Made by a program: the position numbers and the translations under genes
Shown: positions 54,162 to 62,245 of the stretch, piece after piece
Layout: every line of letters begins with the position of its first letter
Numbering within the stretch: the stretch's first letter is position 1
The notes under the pieces: generated by a model
What the model was told of the DNA's origin: nothing
Databases searched by the model: none
What the model saw: only the letters and a program-made list of their open reading frames with translations
NCBI GenBank assembly: GCA_024398635.1
Contig: JAKSIV010000002.1
Coordinates: 1 to 64,000 of the forward strand
Direction of reading: 5' to 3'
Source: Bacteroidaceae bacterium
Lineage (GTDB): Bacteria > Bacteroidota > Bacteroidia > Bacteroidales > Bacteroidaceae
DNA length: 64,000 bases

Positions 54162-54546
54162 TACTAACGTAATCGTTTCTGCTCTTTTAAACCATGATGG
54201 TGAATCTATTCCTTCAATAGTTCTGACCAATGTTATTTCTGGGAATATAACACCATTGTACAACGAGGATATCATTTCTGAATATAAAGATGTTCTTTCG
54301 AGAGATAACTTTCCTTTCAGACAAGAAGATATAGAGAGTACTATAGATCTGTTTGTTAAGAAAGGAATTCTTATTGACTCAACTGTTCCAATTAAGGAAA
54401 ACTATCCGGATTTGGACGATGTGGTGTTCTATGAAGTTGCCATGAGTATGGATGGCACATATCTGGTAACCGGGAACATCAAACATTTTCCAATCAATTC
54501 TATGGTAGTTACACCGGCTGAAATGGTTGAGATACTGAAAGATTAA
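54130..54546 (+). CDS. PIN-domain toxin (putative ribonuclease)
   Basis: About 138 residues, PIN-domain family annotated as putative toxin component (COG1569 type). Acidic active-site residues: Asp in AVIDTNVIVSALL (about residue 11), Glu in NEDIISEYKDVL, and Asp in DLDDVVFYEVA, followed by YLVTGNIKHFP, characteristic of this subgroup. The start MKEKQILAVIDTN at 54130 lies inside the antitoxin gene (32-base overlap). RelB-type antitoxins more often pair with RelE toxins, so RHH plus PIN is a mixed pairing. A terminator follows. Confidence 0.87.
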   Translation: MKEKQILAVIDTNVIVSALLNHDGESIPSIVLTNVISGNITPLYNEDIISEYKDVLSRDNFPFRQEDIESTIDLFVKKGILIDSTVPIKENYPDLDDVVFYEVAMSMDGTYLVTGNIKHFPINSMVVTPAEMVEILKD

Positions 54547-54572
54547 CCTCAAGTCCTAATAAGAAAGGTTAA

Positions 54573-54597
54573 AATCCTAAGAGTTTAGGACTTTTTC
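54573..54597 (+). terminator. Terminator of the toxin-antitoxin operon
   Basis: TCCTAA, short loop, TTAGGA, then CTTTTTC. TCCTAA/TTAGGA words recur just before and after, making nested alternatives. Confidence 0.65.
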
Positions 54598-54672
54598 TCC
54601 TAAAATGTTAGGATTTGGGAATTCTGGAGTATTTCTTTGCCCAAGAGATTAACCAATTAATGCTCCAATGAT

Positions 54673-56799
54673 ATGATTTACCTTGTTTTATCCGCCGTTT
54701 GCCTGGCCCTTCTCTACGGGGTTTACCGGTTGGCTTTGAGCCGCACTACTTTGCATCGGTTCAACAGGAGCCTGCTGCTCTCAATTATTGGGTTATCGGC
54801 TATACTGCCGGCTATCAGGATTAGTGGAATTGGTGCAATTGGGGATAGGCCCCTTTTGCACGTGCAGAATACAGTTAAAGATGATGCTTTTTCAGGTTCA
54901 AAAGTGGACAGTCCCCAATTGCCTGCTGAGTGGAGCGAGGAGGCTTTTGCTGAATATGCACCGATAGAAGAGATTGAGGCTCCTGCTGAGAGGATCGATG
55001 TCAAGACCAGCGCCACCACGGGCGTAAAGATAGTGGAGATGCTGACCCAGATGGACTGGATCACAATCCTTACCTATTTGTATCTGATGGGTGTGGCCTT
55101 CTTTATGATCAGGCTTCTGATAGGCGTGATCCGCGCCGAGACGCTGTGCCGTCTTGGTGGCCGTAAGCTGATTGACGGCTCCGTGCTGCTGGTGTGCGAC
55201 GGCCAGTTCCAGCCCACCAGCTGGCGCCACACCATAATAATAAGCCGCAGCGATTATGAATCGGACAACTCAAGGATGATAATAGAGCACGAGCAGGCGC
55301 ACATACACTGCCGCCATTCTATAGATGTGCTTCTGGCCCAAATGGTTTGCGCCCTGCAGTGGTTCAACCCCGCCGCGTGGGCCCTGAAACGCAGCCTCCA
55401 GGAGGTACACGAGTATGAGGCCGATGCCGCCGTGCTGGCCGATGGCTTCAACGAGCGTGAATATCAGATCTGCCTTGTCCAGGCGGCACTGAACGCCAAG
55501 ATAGGGTATGTGACCAGCAACTTTGCTGATTGTTCAACCAAAAAACGTATTACAATGATGAAAACGACCAGAACCTCTCCTTGGACACGCTTCAGAGCAT
55601 TGCTTCTGCTCCCCGCCGTGTCGGTCATCATCCTGTTGGCATCGGCCTGCAAACCCAAGGCCGCCCAGGATGCCTCTGCTCAGTCAGAGCCTGCTGTTGA
55701 ATCTGCTCCGGCTCCCGCCGCCCAGCCTGCCGCCCAGTCAGAACCTTTTGATGCTGATGCTTTCCTGAAGAAATACCCCAGGCCTACCAATGTTTATTGG
55801 GCAGATGTATTCGTTCATGTTGAAAAGGATGGCGCCATCTGGATTACGGTTGACGGCAACTGGACTTACTATCCTGCAACCCTTGCCAATTTTGAAAGTG
55901 AGTTTGATCGTATCAGGAAAGCGAGTACGTATGAGAATCCACATCCTGATTTGGTATATATTGATTATGAAAGCCCTGAGCAACTTGAAAAGTGTGCCAA
56001 ACTGGTGGAAATACTCTCCAAGACATATGAATCTGATCATATAGCCGTATTCTCAGACAAAAGGAGCGTTCCACCTCCACCAATGAAATCTCCGGAGTGG
56101 GGCTACAATGTCAATCTTGACAAGGATAAGTACGTTGCGATACAGGTGAATGCCTCCAATCAGATAATGTATACGGCGTATAATGCTACACCCGCCGGTG
56201 AACCAGCCCAGAAAAAGGTCGTACGTACAGTTGATACCGACAGGGAACTGAAAGCCGATTTGGAGAAACTCTATCCTGGTGCCGGATCAAAAGTAAGTTA
56301 TAGTGTAGATTATGACCGTTCCAGTTCCACACGTTTGTGGAGGCAGATGGAGAAATTGGTAACAGATCTGAAGTATACCAGAGCTGATTATAATAAGGGC
56401 CCTGCAAACATGACCCATAAGGATTCAATTGACTACATTATCCTGGGTAAGGACGATGGTGATGGCGGCCGCAAGCGCCACGTCAAGGACATGAAGTGGT
56501 ATAACGACAATAAGGACAAGGAGGAGTTCTTCCGTATGGGATTCATTGACGGACAGCTGTGCGTATGCAAGGGTAATGATCCTTCAAAACTGGCACCTCT
56601 GGCATTTGACGATCTGGTTCCTTACTTCAAGGCCAACTGCCCTGACGGCAATGAGCGCAGCGCAATAGTTCTGCTTGAACTGCCCATGGATGATGAGTCC
56701 GTACCGGTAGAGTTTCTGGATAAACTGCTTACAAAGATGGAGGGTTGGGTAACCACATTCACCCGCCGTCTGTACGTGAGCCCCAAACATATTGAATAA
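54673..56799 (+). CDS. M56-family (BlaR1-like) membrane metallopeptidase
   Basis: A 708-residue protein. Membrane segments lie near residues 1-20, 35-50 and 130-150, followed by a zinc-protease site: IEHEQAHIHCRH (HExxH, about residue 210) with EVHEYEADAAVL as the third-ligand region. A fourth segment (LLLLPAVSVIILLASAC, about 313-330) precedes an Ala/Pro/Gln-rich linker and a 370-residue C-terminal domain I cannot assign. BlaR1/MecR1 proteins sense a signal and cleave the BlaI repressor. Here BlaI follows by five bases, opposite to the usual order. A dispersed repeat pair lies in frame at residues 55-83. Confidence 0.85.
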   Translation: MIYLVLSAVCLALLYGVYRLALSRTTLHRFNRSLLLSIIGLSAILPAIRISGIGAIGDRPLLHVQNTVKDDAFSGSKVDSPQLPAEWSEEAFAEYAPIEEIEAPAERIDVKTSATTGVKIVEMLTQMDWITILTYLYLMGVAFFMIRLLIGVIRAETLCRLGGRKLIDGSVLLVCDGQFQPTSWRHTIIISRSDYESDNSRMIIEHEQAHIHCRHSIDVLLAQMVCALQWFNPAAWALKRSLQEVHEYEADAAVLADGFNEREYQICLVQAALNAKIGYVTSNFADCSTKKRITMMKTTRTSPWTRFRALLLLPAVSVIILLASACKPKAAQDASAQSEPAVESAPAPAAQPAAQSEPFDADAFLKKYPRPTNVYWADVFVHVEKDGAIWITVDGNWTYYPATLANFESEFDRIRKASTYENPHPDLVYIDYESPEQLEKCAKLVEILSKTYESDHIAVFSDKRSVPPPPMKSPEWGYNVNLDKDKYVAIQVNASNQIMYTAYNATPAGEPAQKKVVRTVDTDRELKADLEKLYPGAGSKVSYSVDYDRSSSTRLWRQMEKLVTDLKYTRADYNKGPANMTHKDSIDYIILGKDDGDGGRKRHVKDMKWYNDNKDKEEFFRMGFIDGQLCVCKGNDPSKLAPLAFDDLVPYFKANCPDGNERSAIVLLELPMDDESVPVEFLDKLLTKMEGWVTTFTRRLYVSPKHIE
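54836..54921 (+). repeat. Inverted pair of GGGG...CCCC repeats inside the M56 gene
   Basis: Arms CAATTGGGGATAGGCCCC-TTTTG (54836-54858) and CAAAAGTGGACAGTCCCC-AATTG (54899-54921) are inverted copies (19 of 23 matching by hand). Both match the intergenic repeats at 36855 and 40586. The reading frame stays open through them. Confidence 0.7.
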
Positions 56800-56803
56800 A
56801 GAG

Positions 56804-57163
56804 ATGAAAGCACTGTCAGAAAGAGAACAGGAGGTGATGAACATCATCTGGGAACAGCGCAACTGCTGCGTGGAGGATGTCCTGCAGCGGTTGCCTGAGC
56901 CCCAACCTGCATACAATACGATTCAGACCTTCATGAAGATTCTGGAGGAGAAAGGATTCCTGTCCCACAAGCGTGAGGGCAAGAAGCATATATTCTATCC
57001 GCTTGTGGAAAAGCCGGAGTACAACCGATGGGTCCTCAAACACATGAAGGACAGCCTCTTTGGGGGATCGGCCAAATCCCTTCTGAACACCTTTATCCGC
57101 GACAGCGACCTTACTGAGTCCGATATCACTGACCTGATGGCGCTCCTCAGTGAGCTGAAATGA
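56804..57163 (+). CDS. BlaI/MecI-family transcriptional repressor
   Basis: About 119 residues. The winged-helix domain (residues about 1-75: LSEREQEVMNIIW, NTIQTFMKILEEKGFLSHKREGK) is typical of BlaI/MecI/CopY repressors, with a C-terminal dimerisation helix bundle. These repressors are inactivated by cleavage by the paired M56 sensor. The ATG at 56804, five bases after the M56 stop, is preferred to a TTG overlapping that gene. It probably regulates its own operon; the palindromic operator is not obvious. Confidence 0.92.
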   Translation: MKALSEREQEVMNIIWEQRNCCVEDVLQRLPEPQPAYNTIQTFMKILEEKGFLSHKREGKKHIFYPLVEKPEYNRWVLKHMKDSLFGGSAKSLLNTFIRDSDLTESDITDLMALLSELK

Positions 57164-57171
57164 TACAAAAA

Positions 57172-57190
57172 AGAACCGTCCCCGATGTCA
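57172..57190 (+). repeat. Short GAACCGTCCCC motif, related repeat
   Basis: ACAAAAAAGAACCGTCCCC follows the BlaI stop. It resembles the ACAAAAGGGGTCTGTCCCC repeats in layout and is probably a related dispersed element or its remnant. Confidence 0.35.
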
Positions 57191-57209
57191 CCTTGTTGGT
57201 TTTTTTGAC

Positions 57210-57217
57210 TACCTTTG
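57210..57217 (+). promoter_or_regulatory. -7 box of the inositol phosphate synthase gene
   Basis: TACCTTTG fits TAnnTTTG, 24 bases before the ATG at 57242. It excludes the upstream TTG at 57215 as a start. Confidence 0.6.
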
Positions 57218-57241
57218 CCTTTTACTGGAAAGAAGGTAAAT

Positions 57242-58567
57242 ATGACAGCAAATATAAAACCGGCAAACGGTAAGCTTGGTGTGCTTTGTGTTGGTTTGGG
57301 CGCCGTTTCAACGACCCTTATAACCGGTACTTTGATGGCACGCAAAGGGTTGGCCAATCCCGTGGGATCTTTCACTCAGATAGGAAAGATGCGCGTGGGA
57401 CGCGGCGATAAGAAACAGTACAAGCATGTAGGTGAGATAGTTCCGCTGACCAATCTGAACGATATAGTGTTCGGCGCCTGGGATGTATTCACCGACAACG
57501 CATACGAGAGCGCTCTGTACTGCCAGGTGCTCAAACGTGAGGATATTGAGCCGGTGCGCGACGAGCTGGAGCGCATCAAGCCCATGAAAGCCTGCTTTGA
57601 TCCGGATTATGCCAAGAATCTGGTAGATCCCCAGTTTGGCCGTGTGCCCGATCCGCTGTGGGCCATGCCTACCGATACCCGCTGGAATTACGCCCAGAAC
57701 CTGCGTCGCGACATCCGGAACTTCAAGAAGGAGAACGGCTGCGACCGCGTAATAGTATTCTGGATTGCCAGCACCGAAAAATATACCCCGCGCAACGAGC
57801 TGGTTCACGGAAGCCTGGCCGGATTTGAGGCCGCAATGAAGGCCGATGACCGCGAACACCTGTCGCCCAGCATGATTTATGCATACGCTGCACTGATGGA
57901 GGGCTGCCCGTTCATTATGGGTGCTCCCAATGTGTGCGTTGATATACCTGCATTCTTTGAACTCTCCAAGAAACAGGGCCTGCCCATAGTAGGCAAGGAC
58001 TTCAAGAGCGGCCAGACCATGATGAAGAGCGCCATGGCTCCCATATTCCGCACCCGTCTGCTGGGTGTTGAGGGCTGGTTCTCGACCAACATACTGGGTA
58101 ACCGCGACGGTCAGGTTATTGAGCACCCTGATAACTTTGAGACCAAGCGCATAAGCAAGGCATCATCGATAGAGTGGATACTGGAGCAGGAAGAATACCC
58201 CGAGCTTTATACCGATATATATCATAAGGTAAAGATCAACTACTATCCGCCCCGCAAGGATAACAAGGAGAGTTGGGACAACATTGACATATTCGGCTGG
58301 ATGAACTATCCCATGCAGATTAAGGTCAATTTCCTGTGCCGCGACTCAATCCTGGCAGCACCTATCTGCCTGGATCTGCTCATATTCACTGACCTGGCAC
58401 TCAGGGCAGGCATGAGCGGCGTTCAGGAGTGGCTCTCATTCTACGTCAAGAAGCCCATGACCTACGATGACGAGCGCCCCGTACATGACCTGTTCCAGCA
58501 GTTTGCCATGCTCAAGAACCAGATCCGTCTGTTGGGAGGCTTCGAGGCTGATCAGGAATTGGATTGA
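57242..58567 (+). CDS. ino1: Inositol-3-phosphate synthase
   Basis: Converts glucose 6-phosphate to myo-inositol 3-phosphate using bound NAD; about 441 residues. The Rossmann start LGVLCVGLGAVSTTLITG lies at about residues 9-27. VFWIASTEKYTPRNELVHG, GKDFKSGQTMMKSAMAP and the conserved lysines around LLGVEGWFSTNILGNRDG mark the MIPS family. In gut Bacteroides such an enzyme starts inositol-lipid synthesis, but the other lipid genes are not next to this one. It has its own promoter and terminator and so is a single-gene unit. Confidence 0.93.
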   Translation: MTANIKPANGKLGVLCVGLGAVSTTLITGTLMARKGLANPVGSFTQIGKMRVGRGDKKQYKHVGEIVPLTNLNDIVFGAWDVFTDNAYESALYCQVLKREDIEPVRDELERIKPMKACFDPDYAKNLVDPQFGRVPDPLWAMPTDTRWNYAQNLRRDIRNFKKENGCDRVIVFWIASTEKYTPRNELVHGSLAGFEAAMKADDREHLSPSMIYAYAALMEGCPFIMGAPNVCVDIPAFFELSKKQGLPIVGKDFKSGQTMMKSAMAPIFRTRLLGVEGWFSTNILGNRDGQVIEHPDNFETKRISKASSIEWILEQEEYPELYTDIYHKVKINYYPPRKDNKESWDNIDIFGWMNYPMQIKVNFLCRDSILAAPICLDLLIFTDLALRAGMSGVQEWLSFYVKKPMTYDDERPVHDLFQQFAMLKNQIRLLGGFEADQELD

Positions 58568-58591
58568 CTCGGTATATACATTATACAGTAT

Positions 58592-58627
58592 AAGGAGGCG
58601 GCTCAGACGGTCGCCTCCTTAATTTTT
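58592..58627 (+). terminator. Terminator after ino1
   Basis: AAGGAGGCG (58592-58600) pairs with CGCCTCCTT (58612-58620), followed by AATTTTT. Confidence 0.85.
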
Positions 58628-58659
58628 AAATGATTTTTGCATATTTATTTCCCGCGCAA

Positions 58660-58692
58660 ACGTATAATGAATAATATTTATTCCTAATTTTG
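58660..58692 (+). promoter_or_regulatory. argR promoter with possible ARG box
   Basis: TAATTTTG (58685-58692) fits TAnnTTTG, 27 bases before argR. Just upstream, TGAATAATATTTATTC is an imperfect palindrome similar to ArgR sites, suggesting autoregulation. The operator role is inferred. Confidence 0.5.
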
Positions 58693-58719
58693 CACCCGAA
58701 ACGAGAATAATTATGCATT

Positions 58720-59199
58720 ATGAAGAATAAGAACAATCGTTTGGAGGCCATCCGCCTCATTATATCCGAGCAGGACATCAAGAATCAGGACCAGCTGCTT
58801 CAGGTGTTGAACGCAAGGGGGTATTCAGTTACACAGGCCACATTGTCACGTGACCTCAAAAAGATGAAAATATCCAAGGTTGCCAACACTTATGGAGATT
58901 ATCTCTATGTTTTGCCCAATCATGCTCTCCTGCAGAAAAAGGCCAGCGGGTCATTTGACGAGGTGGTTTCAAACCAGCCCCGTTACGGATTTGTTTCGCT
59001 TAACTTCTCTGGTAACATGGCTGTAATAAAGACCAAGCCCGGTTATGCAAGCAGTCTGGCTTATGATGTTGACAATCACAATCTTCCCGGAGTGCTGGGA
59101 ACTATTGCCGGTGATGATACCCTGCTCATAGTACTGGCCGAAGGCGCCAACCGCATGGAGATAAAACGTTTGCTTGAACCGATCATAATATCACTATAA
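58720..59199 (+). CDS. argR: Arginine repressor ArgR
   Basis: A 159-residue hexameric repressor that senses L-arginine. The N-terminal winged helix (about residues 1-70) includes YSVTQATLSRDLKKMKISKV, a hallmark of the family. The C-terminal arginine-binding and oligomerisation domain has LPGVLGTIAGDDTLLIVL with the conserved Gly-Asp-Asp. It is the first gene of a same-strand run with argG, argC and argD, which it probably controls. Confidence 0.95.
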   Translation: MKNKNNRLEAIRLIISEQDIKNQDQLLQVLNARGYSVTQATLSRDLKKMKISKVANTYGDYLYVLPNHALLQKKASGSFDEVVSNQPRYGFVSLNFSGNMAVIKTKPGYASSLAYDVDNHNLPGVLGTIAGDDTLLIVLAEGANRMEIKRLLEPIIISL

Positions 59200-59228
59200 A
59201 GAACGTAATAAATCATTAACGGTCTAAA

Positions 59229-59828
59229 ATGAAAGACAAAATTGAGGTAGTGGTTGCCGATGAGTCACACGAGAAATACGTGGACACCATCCTGGAAACC
59301 ATATCTGAAGCTGCAAAAGTGCGTGGTACAGGCATAGCCAAGCGTACCCACGAATATTTACTCAACAAGATGCGCGAGGCCAAGGCGGTCATTGCGCTGG
59401 ATGGTGACAGATTTGCCGGTTTCAGTTACATCGAGACCTGGCAGGATAAGAAATACGTGACCACATCGGGTCTGATTGTTCACCCTGATTACCGCGGACG
59501 CGGTCTGGCCAAACGTATCAAGGACATGACATTCACTCTGGCCCGCATACGTTGGCCGCACGCCAAGATATTCTCGCTTACAAGCGGTGCCGCCGTGATG
59601 GCCATGAACACCCAACTGGGTTACAAGCCGGTAACGTTTGCAGACCTGACCCAGGATGAAGCTTTCTGGAAGGGTTGCGAGGGTTGCGTCAACGTGGATA
59701 TCCTGCACCGCACAGGCCGTAAGTACTGCATATGCACAGGTATGCTGTATGACCCTGAGGAGTATCTGCCGGCCAAGATATCGGACGATGTCCTTAAAAG
59801 AATCAAGGAAATAGAAAACAATAAATAA
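59229..59828 (+). CDS. GNAT acyltransferase, candidate N-acylglutamate synthase
   Basis: A 199-residue GNAT-fold acyltransferase. The acyl-CoA-binding motif A is SGLIVHPDYRGRGLAKRIK (about residues 79-97). The C-terminal half has cysteine-containing GCEGCVNVDIL, which does not match ordinary ArgA. It sits between argR and argG, four bases before argG, so a role in arginine synthesis is likely. Bacteroides uses N-succinylated intermediates, so it may make N-succinyl- or N-acetylglutamate. The specific reaction is inferred from position. Confidence 0.75.
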   Translation: MKDKIEVVVADESHEKYVDTILETISEAAKVRGTGIAKRTHEYLLNKMREAKAVIALDGDRFAGFSYIETWQDKKYVTTSGLIVHPDYRGRGLAKRIKDMTFTLARIRWPHAKIFSLTSGAAVMAMNTQLGYKPVTFADLTQDEAFWKGCEGCVNVDILHRTGRKYCICTGMLYDPEEYLPAKISDDVLKRIKEIENNK

Positions 59829-59832
59829 GAAG

Positions 59833-61035
59833 ATGGCAAAGAAGAAAGTTGTAGTTGCTTTTTCGGGTGGATTGGACACAAGTTACAATGTGATGTATCT
59901 GACCCGTGAGATGGGTTATGAGGTTTACGCCGCATGTGCCAATACCGGCGGTTTCAGCCCTGAGCAGCTCAAGAAGAATGGGGAGAACGCCTACAAGCTG
60001 GGCGCCGTGAAATACGTGACACTGGATGTGACTCAGGAGTATTACGAGAAGTCACTCAAATATATGGTTTTCGGCAATGTTTTGCGTAACAATTGCTACC
60101 CCATATCCGTCTCTTCGGAGAGAATATTCCAGGCACTGGCAATTGCCAAGTATGCAAACGAGATCGGGGCCGATGCAATAGCACACGGATCAACCGGTGC
60201 CGGAAACGACCAGATACGTTTTGACATGACATTCCTGGTAAAAGCTCCCGGAGTGGAGATCATAACCCTTACCCGCGACCGTAACCTGAGCCGCAAGGAG
60301 GAGATCGACTACCTGAACGCCAATGGTTTCAGTGCCGATTTCACTAAGCTCAAGTACTCATACAACGTGGGTATCTGGGGCACATCAATCTGCGGCGGTG
60401 AGATTCTGGACAGCAAGCAGGGTCTGCCCGAGAGCGCATATCTGAAGCATCCCACCAAGGATGGTTCGGAGATACTGAGCCTGGGCTTTGAGAAGGGTGA
60501 GCTGGTAGCCGTAAACGGCAAGAAGTTCACAGACCGCATCAAGGCTATCCAGGAGGTTGAGAAGATTGGTGCCGCATATGCCATCGGCCGTGACTGCCAC
60601 GTTGGTGACACCATCATCGGCATCAAGGGTCGTGTGGGCTTTGAGGCTGCAGCCCCGATGCTTATCATCGGCGCACACCGTTTCCTCGAGAAGTACACAC
60701 TGTCCAAGTGGCAGCAGTACTGGAAGGATCAGGTGGCCAACTGGTACGGAATGTTCCTGCACGAGTCACAGTACCTGGAGCCGGTCATGCCCGATATCGA
60801 GGCAATGCTGGCCAGCTCACAGCGTAACGTGAACGGTACAGTTACTCTGGAGCTCCGCCCCTACAGTTTCCAGACCGTAGGGTGCGATACTCCCGATGAC
60901 CTGGTACACAACAAGCTGGGTGAATACGGCGAGGGTGCAAAGGCCTGGACAGCCGATGACGCCAAGGGATTCATCAAGATTACTTCGACTCCGTTGCGCG
61001 CATATTACAGCGTTCATCCGGACGAGGAGAGATAA
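59833..61035 (+). CDS. argG: Argininosuccinate synthase
   Basis: Joins citrulline and aspartate using ATP, the penultimate step of arginine synthesis; 400 residues, as expected. The ATP pyrophosphatase loop AFSGGLDTSYNV is at about residues 9-20. AHGSTGAGNDQIRFD and YSYNVGIWGTSICGGE are family regions. Part of the arg run, with about 50 bases to the PspC gene. Confidence 0.96.
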   Translation: MAKKKVVVAFSGGLDTSYNVMYLTREMGYEVYAACANTGGFSPEQLKKNGENAYKLGAVKYVTLDVTQEYYEKSLKYMVFGNVLRNNCYPISVSSERIFQALAIAKYANEIGADAIAHGSTGAGNDQIRFDMTFLVKAPGVEIITLTRDRNLSRKEEIDYLNANGFSADFTKLKYSYNVGIWGTSICGGEILDSKQGLPESAYLKHPTKDGSEILSLGFEKGELVAVNGKKFTDRIKAIQEVEKIGAAYAIGRDCHVGDTIIGIKGRVGFEAAAPMLIIGAHRFLEKYTLSKWQQYWKDQVANWYGMFLHESQYLEPVMPDIEAMLASSQRNVNGTVTLELRPYSFQTVGCDTPDDLVHNKLGEYGEGAKAWTADDAKGFIKITSTPLRAYYSVHPDEER

Positions 61036-61085
61036 AAATGATTATATTTACCCTTGTTTACTAACAATTTAAAAGATTAGAGATT

Positions 61086-61277
61086 ATGTCAGAAGCAAAG
61101 AAACTTTACAGGTCAAAGACCGACAAGAAGATTTTCGGAGTATGCGGTGGTTTTGCACAGTATTTTGATGTTGATGTAACTGTCATCCGTATTATCTTCC
61201 TCGTTTTGCTGCTAGGTGCAGGATGTGGCCTTTTGGCTTATCTGATCTGCGCATTGGTAATGCCTGAACAGAAATGA
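61086..61277 (+). CDS. PspC-domain membrane protein
   Basis: A 63-residue protein with the PspC domain: [30 protein letters not shown], then one membrane segment ([22 protein letters not shown]). In enteric bacteria PspC is part of the phage-shock response; small stand-alone versions are of unknown role. It overlaps argC by four bases (ATGA), so it is translated with the arginine operon. A weak TATATTTA box at about 61042-61049 could give it a separate start. Confidence 0.9.
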   Translation: MSEAKKLYRSKTDKKIFGVCGGFAQYFDVDVTVIRIIFLVLLLGAGCGLLAYLICALVMPEQK

Positions 61278-62242
61278 TAAAAGTAGGTATTATAGGTGGT
61301 GCCGGTTACACGGCAGGTGAGCTTATCCGTATTCTGCTGGGACATCCCGACGCAGAGATTGTGTTCGTGAACAGTACCAGTAATGCGGGCAACAAACTTA
61401 GTGCCGTGCATGAAGGCCTGATAGGTGAGACCGATATGGTTTTCACTGACCAGTTGCCTCTGGATACCATCGATGTGCTGTTTTTCTGCACCGCTCACGG
61501 CGACACCCGTAAGTTCATGGAAGCCAACACCCTGCCTGAGGGGCTTAAGGTGATAGACCTCTCCATGGATTACCGCTTGGAGGCCGATGACAATCCGTTC
61601 ATCTACGGACTGCCCGAGCTTAACCGTCGTGCCATCTGCAAAAGCCAGTATGTGGCCAATCCGGGTTGCTTTGCAACAGCAATCCAGCTGGCGTTGCTGC
61701 CGCTTGCCCGTAACCTGATGCTCAACGATGACATCTACGTGAATGCCATCACAGGCAGCACCGGTGCAGGTGTAAAGCCGGGTGCAACCACACACTTCAG
61801 CTGGCGCAACAACAACATAAGCATCTACAAACCGTTCACCCACCAGCATCTGCCCGAGATAATACAGTCCATCAGGCACCTGCAGAGCAGTTTCAGCTCC
61901 GATATCAACTTCATACCCTATCGCGGTGACTTTACCCGTGGCATATTCGCCACCGTAATCGTAAAGAACGCCGTTGATATTGAGGAACTCTACAAGATAT
62001 ACCGCGAGTATTATGAGGCCGATTCGTTCGTGCATGTGGTTGAGGAGCAGATTGACCTTAAGCAGGTGATCAACACCAACAAGTGCCTTATCCATCTGGA
62101 GAAGCACGATGACAAGCTGCTTGTGGTGTCATGCATAGATAATTTGCTCAAAGGTGCCAGCGGAACAGCTGTCCACAACATGAATTTGCTTTTCAACCTA
62201 AAAGAGACTACAGGTCTAATCCTTAAGTCTTCCGGTTTCTAA
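61274..62242 (+). CDS. argC: N-acyl-gamma-glutamyl-phosphate reductase
   Basis: NADPH-dependent reductase of the arginine pathway, 322 residues. The N-terminal nucleotide site is [20 protein letters not shown]. The catalytic Cys lies in [16 protein letters not shown] (about residue 133). [21 protein letters not shown] and SFVHVVEEQ are family regions. Annotated as N-acetyl; in Bacteroides-type organisms the substrate may be the N-succinyl form. It is three bases upstream of argD. Confidence 0.95.
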   Translation: MIKVGIIGGAGYTAGELIRILLGHPDAEIVFVNSTSNAGNKLSAVHEGLIGETDMVFTDQLPLDTIDVLFFCTAHGDTRKFMEANTLPEGLKVIDLSMDYRLEADDNPFIYGLPELNRRAICKSQYVANPGCFATAIQLALLPLARNLMLNDDIYVNAITGSTGAGVKPGATTHFSWRNNNISIYKPFTHQHLPEIIQSIRHLQSSFSSDINFIPYRGDFTRGIFATVIVKNAVDIEELYKIYREYYEADSFVHVVEEQIDLKQVINTNKCLIHLEKHDDKLLVVSCIDNLLKGASGTAVHNMNLLFNLKETTGLILKSSGF

Positions 62243-62245
62243 ACT

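Noticed and set aside
57308-58126. 272-codon ORF antisense to inositol phosphate synthase
   Set aside because: Shadow frame of a well-conserved gene.
61238-62107. 289-codon ORF antisense to argC
   Set aside because: Shadow of a clear argC gene, with no recognisable domain.
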